From the NCBI GenBank assembly GCA_951804985.1, contig OX638133.1, forward strand, positions 29,971,963-30,035,962: a stretch of DNA of 64,000 nt, read 5' to 3'. Below, piece after piece: positions 58,133 through 64,000 of this stretch (position 1 is the first letter of the stretch; each line of letters begins with the position of its first letter). The notes below the pieces were generated by a model, which saw only the letters and a list, made by a program, of their open reading frames with translations, did no database searches and was not told the DNA's origin. Position numbers and translations under genes: made by a program. The DNA is from Dryomyza anilis. Its lineage: Eukaryota; Arthropoda; Insecta; Diptera; Dryomyzidae.

Positions 58133-58567
58133 TACAGGGTATTTAGTTTATCGATGTCAATAAAAACATGTCTATCATTATAAATTAGAAAAAATGGGGT
58201 AATCGATAACGAAATTTTGAGAAATTTAATGGCAAAGTAAAAATTTTAATTTTTATTTTTGTAAGATTCTATTTTACGTACGTTTTAAAATAGGAAGAAA
58301 TCATGGGGTTCGAAGATGTGATATACCATTGGAAAAATAATTCAATTTTCTAATAAACCAGTTAAAAATTGTTTTTCATTTATCAACATTTTACACTTTA
58401 TAATCAGTTTTCTTGACTACGTTATGTCAGTAATATGCATTTACTAAACATCCTGTATCTTAAACAGGGTGCAAAATAGGATATAATTTTATTTAACGTT
58501 TTCTTATTTTTTTGAGTCATAGAATGATCTCCTGAATTACTGACATCGATGAACCAAACACCCTGTA
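58133..58567. mobile_element. MITE with ends TACAGGGTGTTTGGTTCATCG, TA target
   Basis: The left end 'tacagggtatttagtttatc' and the right end 'gatgaaccaaacaccctgta' are inverted over about 27 bp, flanked by TA on each side. Fragments of its interior (catggggttcgaagatgtga) also occur near 4490-4510 and 5345-5370. No frame. Confidence 0.75.
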
Positions 58568-58645
58568 TATATGAACTTATTCATACTATGGAACATCATA
58601 GTGAAGAACGAAATATTCAATACAATGAATTTGAATCGTCATGAT

Positions 58646-59077
58646 CCCTAGTAGAAATTTTGGTAGGGCCATGGTCATGAAGTGATCATGTCATTATTTG
58701 AGATGATCGGGATATGACGTGGCCCATAATGTCCTTGTAACGCAGTGTCCTAATCATGTACTGACCTCAGGCCATGATCATGTACTGATCGGGGAATTTC
58801 CCATTTTATTATTTACCCGACAATTGCCTTGTCAGAGCCCGAGCATAATAGGGTTTCTCTCATTAAATTTCGATCATTGTCTGATGCTAATTTCGTTATG
58901 AGGAACAAATAATGTAGCTATGATCGGGAACATTGACTGTTTAGATGTAATGTAAACCCTGCTATGATAAGCATGATAAGGGCATGCAAAGGCAATGATC
59001 ATATTTTCTCTAATAGGGCTTACCCAACGTAAACCCGATCATTTCCCGATGGCGCATCGGGCAAATTTCTACTAGGG
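58646..59077. mobile_element. GC-richer element with ends CCCTAGTAGAAATTT
   Basis: The left end 'ccctagtagaaattt' and the right end 'aaatttctactaggg' are inverted. The interior is notably less AT-rich and contains many GATCATG/ATGATC palindromes (tggtcatgaagtgatcatg, gaccatgatcatgtac). No target duplication is obvious, so the superfamily is undecided. A degraded end of the same type is at 61825-61855. Confidence 0.7.
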
Positions 59078-59585
59078 ATGAACATAATCATAATATCTAT
59101 AAATTTGTTGATAATATTTGTGAATATAATATTCAGTATGATGAATATTGTTCAACTAATATTTTTTTTCAAAATAAATTAATTGATGGACAATTTTTTT
59201 ACGAATTTTTCACAAAAAAAAAAAAAAGAAAATATTAAAAAAAAAAAGTTGTTGGAAAAAATTTTATTTAAAGGAAAACAGAAAAATAAAATTTTTTAGA
59301 GAAAAAAAATTGTTTCGAAAAAAAAAATTGTCCGAAAAAAAAAATTTTTTTTCGAACAAAATATAATTTTTTTAATTTTTTTTAATATATTTATTATAAA
59401 TATTACTTTTTATTAATATAGTTTTTAATTAAAAATAAATATAATATAAACATTTTACTAATTATGCCGAGTAAGTATTATATAAGAAATAACATACAAG
59501 AACTACTTGAGAACTGAGAAGTATGGCAAAAAATGAACGAAAAACAAGTATTTTGATTGAAATTTGGTATGATGAACAGCATATG

Positions 59586-59994
59586 TCCCAAAACGCAGCC
59601 TATCACCTGCCATTTTACGCGTATAACAACATATATTGCTCCGTAAACATATGAAATCAAATACTTTTGATATCTTTTATAAATGTATCTTAAAGTACAC
59701 TTTTGTGTTAAGATTTTCTATGTATATACAAATTTTTGTATGCCTTGTTATTTAGGAGTTATGTACGTTTAAAATTGTTTACTACGTTACATCGTACGAT
59801 GATACGTAGCAAACAATTTTAAAAGTTCATAACTCCTAAACAACAAGCCATACAAAAAATTTTATATGTATAGAAAATCTTACCACTGAAGTTTACATTT
59901 AGATACTTTTATAAAAAATATTAAAAGTATTTGATTTCAGATGTTTTTGGAGCAATATATGTTGAAAAATGCGTAAATAGGCTGCGTTTTGGGC
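59586..59994. mobile_element. Near-complete 400-bp palindrome (MITE)
   Basis: The two halves are inverted copies almost end to end: 'cccaaaacgcagcctat' at the left, 'aggctgcgttttggg' at the right, with 'aggagttatg...ttaaaattgttt' mirrored around a centre near 59793 (catcgtacgatgat). CATATG flanks both sides and is the probable 6-bp target duplication. Transcription through it would give a long hairpin RNA. Confidence 0.8.
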
Positions 59995-60483
59995 CATATG
60001 ATGTACATCTAAGTTGTGTTTTATGTCTTTGTTCATTAATATGATGAAACATATTCTTTACATACAATTCATCATTATATTGAAGAAGACTTTTTCGACA
60101 GTTCCCAAGCGGTCATCATATTTATGATCGCATTCATAACATTGATGTCGTTTCGTCAATGAATGGTTCGTCAATACAATGAATCATGGTTTGAAGAACG
60201 GAATTCATCAATATGATGTACATTTTTTTTCTGTGTGCAACATTGCATATACCGATTTTCTTCCGATATTCAGCGGCACTAAATAATCATGTTTTCGCTT
60301 GAGGAAAGTTTTATTATTTTCAAAGTCTGTGTTTTACAGCCCAGACCGTGCAAGTTTTGAAAAGAAATATTGGCCTTAAAAACGCGCAAAATTGAACCGC
60401 TGCAACAGGCTGCTATTGGATACCAGAAGTGGTCCCGTACTCTGACATTGCGCTCTCCTAAGAATATTGAGCCTGTTTTACAA

Positions 60484-60600
60484 TGCCGAGAGGTAGCTTT
60501 GTATTAAAAAAAAACAATGTATTTCTCATTATGTTGACTTTCGCTGGTATTGAACCCGTTACCTTTCGGCTCATAGTCCAGAAGTAACCAGTCGAGTGTG
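60484..60600 (-). mobile_element. SINE fragment, diverged
   Basis: On the minus strand 'ggctatgagccgaaaggtaa' and 'gggttcaatacc' resemble the tRNA-like head of SINE family 1, and 'ctacctctcggcattg' its body. Heavily diverged and partial. Confidence 0.5.
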
Positions 60601-60624
60601 TGGTATACCCCGCTCAACAATGAC

Positions 60625-61350
60625 ATCGATTTTGAACGAAAAATCGTCTTTTCAGATGAAACACATTTCAATCTCGCAGGCTTTGTAAACGAGCTGAACA
60701 GTCAGATTTGAGGTTTGGTACAGTCACATAAAATCGTAGAGAGGCCTATCTATCCATCAAGAATAACAGTTTGTTGTGGATTTTGGAGTGGTGTTATAAT
60801 TGTCCCATTTCTCATTACAAATTCTGTCGTTTCCATCTATGCGATTGTTACAGAACCATGTTGATCAATTTTGTATGGCCTCAAATTGATACTACGAATG
60901 TGAATGATTTCAACATGCCATAAAACACGACTGACAAACGATCTCTTGAGTGCCAAATTTGACTAAGGGTTGCCGTTAAAGATCGACGTTATGCGGCGTT
61001 ATGCGTTTTTTTTTTTTTGGAATATCTACTAAGATCCACAGCACTCAGACAGACTATATCCATTGTACTGTGAAATCTATTCCCTACAATTTTGTGGTTA
61101 ATATCACCACGAGCGCCCATGCCCAAGCCGGGATTCGAACCCGAGACCTTCAGAATGCAAGTCCAGCGCGTTACCTCTGGAATGCTGAGGCCGGCGACGT
61201 TATGCAGATAATCCAGTGACAATTCTAAATATTAAGCATAATATTGCGACTGTTATTGGCGAAAATGAACTTCAAAACTGGACTTACAGGTTGGCTTACT
61301 CTATAGCCATCAGAACGAAAGGAAATCAAAATATATTCGATTTTTTCTTT
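60625..61350 (+). pseudogene. Mariner transposase remnant, interrupted by a SINE
   Basis: Plus-strand fragments read DIDFERKIVFSDETHFNLAG, FVNELNSQI, then a TGA, ITVCCGFWSGVIIVPFLIT, further stops, and CHKTRLTNDLLSAKFD. After the SINE at 61005-61197, a piece resembling the C-terminal region continues (NIKHNIATVIGENELQNW). The first catalytic Asp (FSDE) is kept, unlike the copy at 5429-6207. The QDGA and LDYF core is degraded. Clearly an old, dead copy of the same broad mariner group. Confidence 0.75.
61005..61197 (-). mobile_element. tRNA-derived SINE, family 2
   Basis: On the minus strand the head contains 'gaggtaacgcgctggacttg' (A-box side) and 'ggtctcgggttcgaatccc' (B box), followed by 'ggcgctcgtggtgatatta', and ends in poly(A), seen as a T run at 61006-61018. 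CGTTATGC (at least 8 bp) is repeated on both flanks, inside the mariner remnant. Same family as 2436-2575. Confidence 0.8.
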
Positions 61351-61929
61351 CTGATGACGTCTAATTTTATTGGTCGGGTGATCCTCGAGTCATAACAAAT
61401 ACAGTGCAGTGTACACTAACTAATTAAAAATTAACCAATGCTCAGGGGATGCCACCTAAATATGCAACACACATTGTTGATCGTAAGAATTGTTGATCAT
61501 CGGCTAGAGGGAGAAAGGAAAGGTGAAGTACTGTAGGTGCCTATTTATTTTGAACTAGCCAATATCAAAAATGCCGGATACAGCAAGATTGTTCCAGAAA
61601 CGTATCGTGCGATTAATGAACGAATTCCCTCTGTAATGTGGGTTGAGTTTGGTTCGATGCCCGAGTATAAAGAGAGCACTTAGCGCCAATGGACAATGAA
61701 ATACGGTCATCCCCTATTAAATATATACCACGTTGTTGTATTCGATCCAGGAACTCCATGGAGATTTTTTTTATTGAAATGTCAGAGTCAGATTACCAAA
61801 AATATTGTTATGATGTGTTCATGAGCATGGCCCTATCGAAATTTCTACTATGATTACGACATAATTAAATTTAAAACAAATATAAAGCATTTCTCGTATT
61901 TTTCTACCTATTATGGTCTTTAACATTTT

Positions 61930-62800
61930 ACAAATTTGAGTTTTCGATCACATTTCTTTTGTATTCCATTGATAATACTTCAGCTCATATTTCTAAATAT
62001 ACTGCTTGAAATTCGAATTGATCTGATCAAAGTTATGACCAGTCAAACACAAAACCGATTAATGTGAAGGTGTACCTATTGATTATTGCATAACTTATAC
62101 AGTTTTCATAATTCAATAACGTTTATGGTATATGTGAAACTAGATCCAAATTGTATGATTCCTCATTCTTTGTTTTTAAAAATCACTCTTGGAGTCTTCA
62201 GAATAAATACAAATTGTAGTATTCGATTTTTGATTTAAATTGTCCTTTATGATGCTCCTTTTAATCAATATAATTCTTTTGTCCTTCAAATTATTCATAA
62301 AAATTTAAATAAAACCTTAAACCAGTAGAATTCAGCTTTGCATAAATGTATTATTTTTCATAATTTCCTTTTACAATAGAGTCAAATGAAGAATACCTAC
62401 TAAATTTCAATACTTTAAAAATTAAATAAAATTAAAATTAATTAAAAATATATCTATCAAAAAAAAGGTAAATTTTTCAATCGAATTTGTGCATTTCACT
62501 TTAAGCTGAGGACCTAAAGAGTGATTTGAAAAAAAACAAACAAATAGAAAGCATAGAATTATAGATCAAGTCTGATATAAGATATGTACTTTTATTTAAT
62601 TATGAAAATCATAGTTGTTATACATTACATAATAGGTACATATTAAAATTAATATTTTCTACGTTTGACTGGTTATAACTTTGGTCAAATCAATCCGAAT
62701 TTCATGCAATTTATTTTAAAATATTAGCTTAAGTATTCTCAATAGAAAACAAAGGAAATGTGTTTGAAAATTCAATTTTGTAAAATGTTAAAAACCAAAA
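61930..62800. repeat. Inverted-repeat element in SLO2 intron 4
   Basis: 'tgatcaaagttatgaccagtc' near 62028 and 'gactggttataactttggtc' near 62668 are inverted. The symmetry extends about 100 bp each way (gtacctattgattattgcat versus ataataggtac). A MITE of about 0.85 kb is likely. No frame. Confidence 0.6.
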
Positions 62801-63059
62801 TATGTAGACAAACACGCGAATTGCTATATATGTGTATTACGTAATAACTCAAAAACTTGAAGCAATATGAAAAAACTGAGTATAAAGTAGTGATTAGAAT
62901 CTTGACGTCCATCGGAAAATCATACTTAAATTGCGGATATTCTTTTTGTACTGTGTTATACTCCACATCAGTTTAAGAATTATATATATTTTTTATAACT
63001 TATTACATTCCTCTCAAATTCGTTGCAAATTTATAATATTTTTTTTGTTTTCTACACAG

Positions 63060-63134
63060 GGCAACATCTGGCAACAGATACTTTCATTTCATTTCATCTT
63101 AGAATTAATCACGACGATACCCTTCGCACTGACG
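63060..63134 (+). CDS. SLO2: SLO2 exon 5 (S2-S3 linker and S3)
   Basis: Encodes residues 158-182: GNIWQQILSFHFILELITT, then IPFALT. S3 spans roughly residues 163-183. Acceptor ...ttttctacacAG, donor ACG|GTAAGA; it begins and ends on codon boundaries. The 5.2-kb intron before it holds the nested MITE stack. Confidence 0.96.
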
Positions 63135-63206
63135 GTAAGAGTCATAATTTTCCACTTACTGTCACTTACCATTACTCATAACCTGTAATATATATTTGCC
63201 GCACAG

Positions 63207-63290
63207 ATACTATGGCCGCCCTTAAGAAATCTCTTTATACCGATTTTCCTCAATTGCTGGCTGGCAAAACGTTCGCTGGAGAATATGTTC
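63207..63290 (+). CDS. SLO2: SLO2 exon 6 (S4 segment)
   Basis: Encodes residues 183-210: [19 protein letters not shown], then AKRSLENMF. This is the S4 region. It lacks the regularly spaced arginine array of voltage-gated channels, as is known for the SLO2 group, which is gated chiefly by intracellular sodium or chloride. Acceptor ...tgccgcacAG, donor TTC|GTAAGT; codon-aligned at both ends. Confidence 0.96.
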
Positions 63291-63408
63291 GTAAGTAGTC
63301 TTTTCTATTACAAAACACTTTACATTGTACTACGAATGCACTTGATTTTACTTATGTCTTTCTCTCTCTCTCTTTGAAATACACACTTTCGCTCTCACTC
63401 TCGTTTAG

Positions 63409-63503
63409 AACGATCTCCATCGTGCTATGCAAAAGTCACAGTCCGCCTTATCACAACAGCTGACCATACTGTCGGCCACCCTGCTGTGTCTGGTATTTAC
63501 CAG
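63409..63503 (+). CDS. SLO2: SLO2 exon 7 (S4-S5 linker and S5)
   Basis: Encodes residues 211-241 plus two bases: NDLHRAMQKSQSALSQQ, then LTILSATLLCLVFT. The S5 helix spans about residues 228-246. Acceptor ...ctctcgttTAG after a pyrimidine tract with a TC run (63358-63375), donor AG|GTGAGT. The split codon gives Ser-242 with exon 8. Confidence 0.96.
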
Positions 63504-63665
63504 GTGAGTTCCGTTCCGCCGCCGAGAAGTGGCCACATGTCTGGCACAGTGGCGGCCACTTAATCAGTCCACATATGAATTGTTGGTGCTTAATGCAATG
63601 TTTTTGATTATTGTTTTATTGTTTAATTAAATTTGTTGTTGTTTTTGTTGATTGTGTCATTGCAG

Positions 63666-63849
63666 TGTTTGTGGCATTCAGCACTTTCAGCGCGCCGGCC
63701 ATCGACACTTGAATTTGTTTCAGAGCACTTACTACGTGGTGGTGACCTTCTCTACGGTCGGCTATGGCGACTTTGTGCCCGACATTTGGCCCTCACAGCT
63801 CTATATGGTGATTATGATATGCGTGGCGCTTATAGTGCTACCAACACAG
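63666..63849 (+). CDS. SLO2: SLO2 exon 8 (pore and S6)
   Basis: Encodes residues 242-303: [20 protein letters not shown] (turret and pore helix start), [20 protein letters not shown] (pore helix and selectivity filter, TVGYG at residues 272-276), and [19 protein letters not shown] (start of S6). The filter shows potassium selectivity; the residues around it fit SLO2 rather than SLO1 (Slowpoke). Acceptor ...gtcattgcAG, donor CAG|GTGAGT. The remaining exons, with the RCK domains that sense ions and nucleotide, lie to the right of the window, so the gene is partial. Total in-window coding length is 909 nt. Confidence 0.97.
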
Positions 63850-64000
63850 GTGAGTGAAAATAATATAAAGAATTTGTCAGATGATTTCATAAGGGTGCAG
63901 AAGTACCAAGTAGTTGTAATAGTTACTACATAATCCGAAAATAAGCAATGACAAACTGAAAACATCTTCCGTTTCCCATATAATATTTGCTTTAATTAAC

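Larger units (their letters stand above)
58069..60236. mobile_element. CATCAATATGATGAAT MITE carrying three nested elements
   Basis: From 'cagattcatcatattgatac' to 'gtacattttttttctgtgt' the backbone is collinear with 34108-34953. Three insertions interrupt it: 58133-58567, 58646-59077 and 59586-59994. Subtracting them leaves about 890 bp, close to the 846 bp of the reference copy. The first ~70 bp of its left end are missing. Confidence 0.7.

Noticed and set aside
63633..63857. A 74-codon frame starting MLLFLLIVS over the last exon
   Set aside because: It is a shifted frame of SLO2 exon 8; the correct frame contains the TVGYGD pore motif.

Overview
This window looks like nuclear DNA from a higher (brachyceran, probably schizophoran) fly. 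It is very AT-rich, repeat-laden and mostly non-coding. Its one recognisable host gene is closest to the insect SLO2 (Slack/KCNT-type, sodium-activated) potassium channel. The repeats (mariner and Tc1 remnants, non-autonomous Helitrons, tRNA-derived SINEs, a LINE with RNase H, many MITEs) are of types common in fly genomes. I cannot name the species.

Host gene. SLO2 lies on the + strand. Eight coding exons are supported: 27204-27295, 51995-52074, 57437-57536, 57630-57828, 63060-63134, 63207-63290, 63409-63503 and 63666-63849. Joined by GT/AG splice sites they give 909 nt, i.e. one open frame of 303 codons with every split codon phase-compatible. This covers the N-terminus, S1-S4, S5, the pore (filter TVGYGD) and most of S6. 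The cytoplasmic RCK domains lie beyond the right edge. The first coding exon is separated from the second by a 24.7 kb intron. A TATA-less initiator plus a correctly spaced DPE-like motif sits 105 bp upstream of the start codon.

Layout. 1-27 kb is the upstream region: 0.8-kb tandem repeats, Helitron-like copies, a DD41D-type mariner remnant, a DD37E Tc1 remnant, a nested MITE pair, a SINE, an 11-bp AACGTT minisatellite, an array of MITE-like monomers and a 2.4-kb TIR-bounded array. 27.3-52 kb is intron 1: a 5'-truncated LINE with target duplications, two Helitron copies, a full SINE with target duplications, MITEs, a T-rich CAAAA-type tract and a foldback element with three hairpins. 52-57.4 kb is intron 2, with a Helitron-like copy whose A-rich tract has grown to about 2.4 kb. 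57.8-63 kb is intron 4, with a nested MITE stack, a mariner remnant and SINEs. The compact 3' exons follow.

Interpretation. The most unusual content is the mobile and tandem-repeat biology. A Helitron-like family carries two different 15-bp minisatellites and a purine-rich tract that varies about 100-fold in length between copies. Transposase fragments abut its termini. Several insertions can be ordered in time from nesting and target duplications. No RNA gene, virus, toxin or CRISPR array was recognised.
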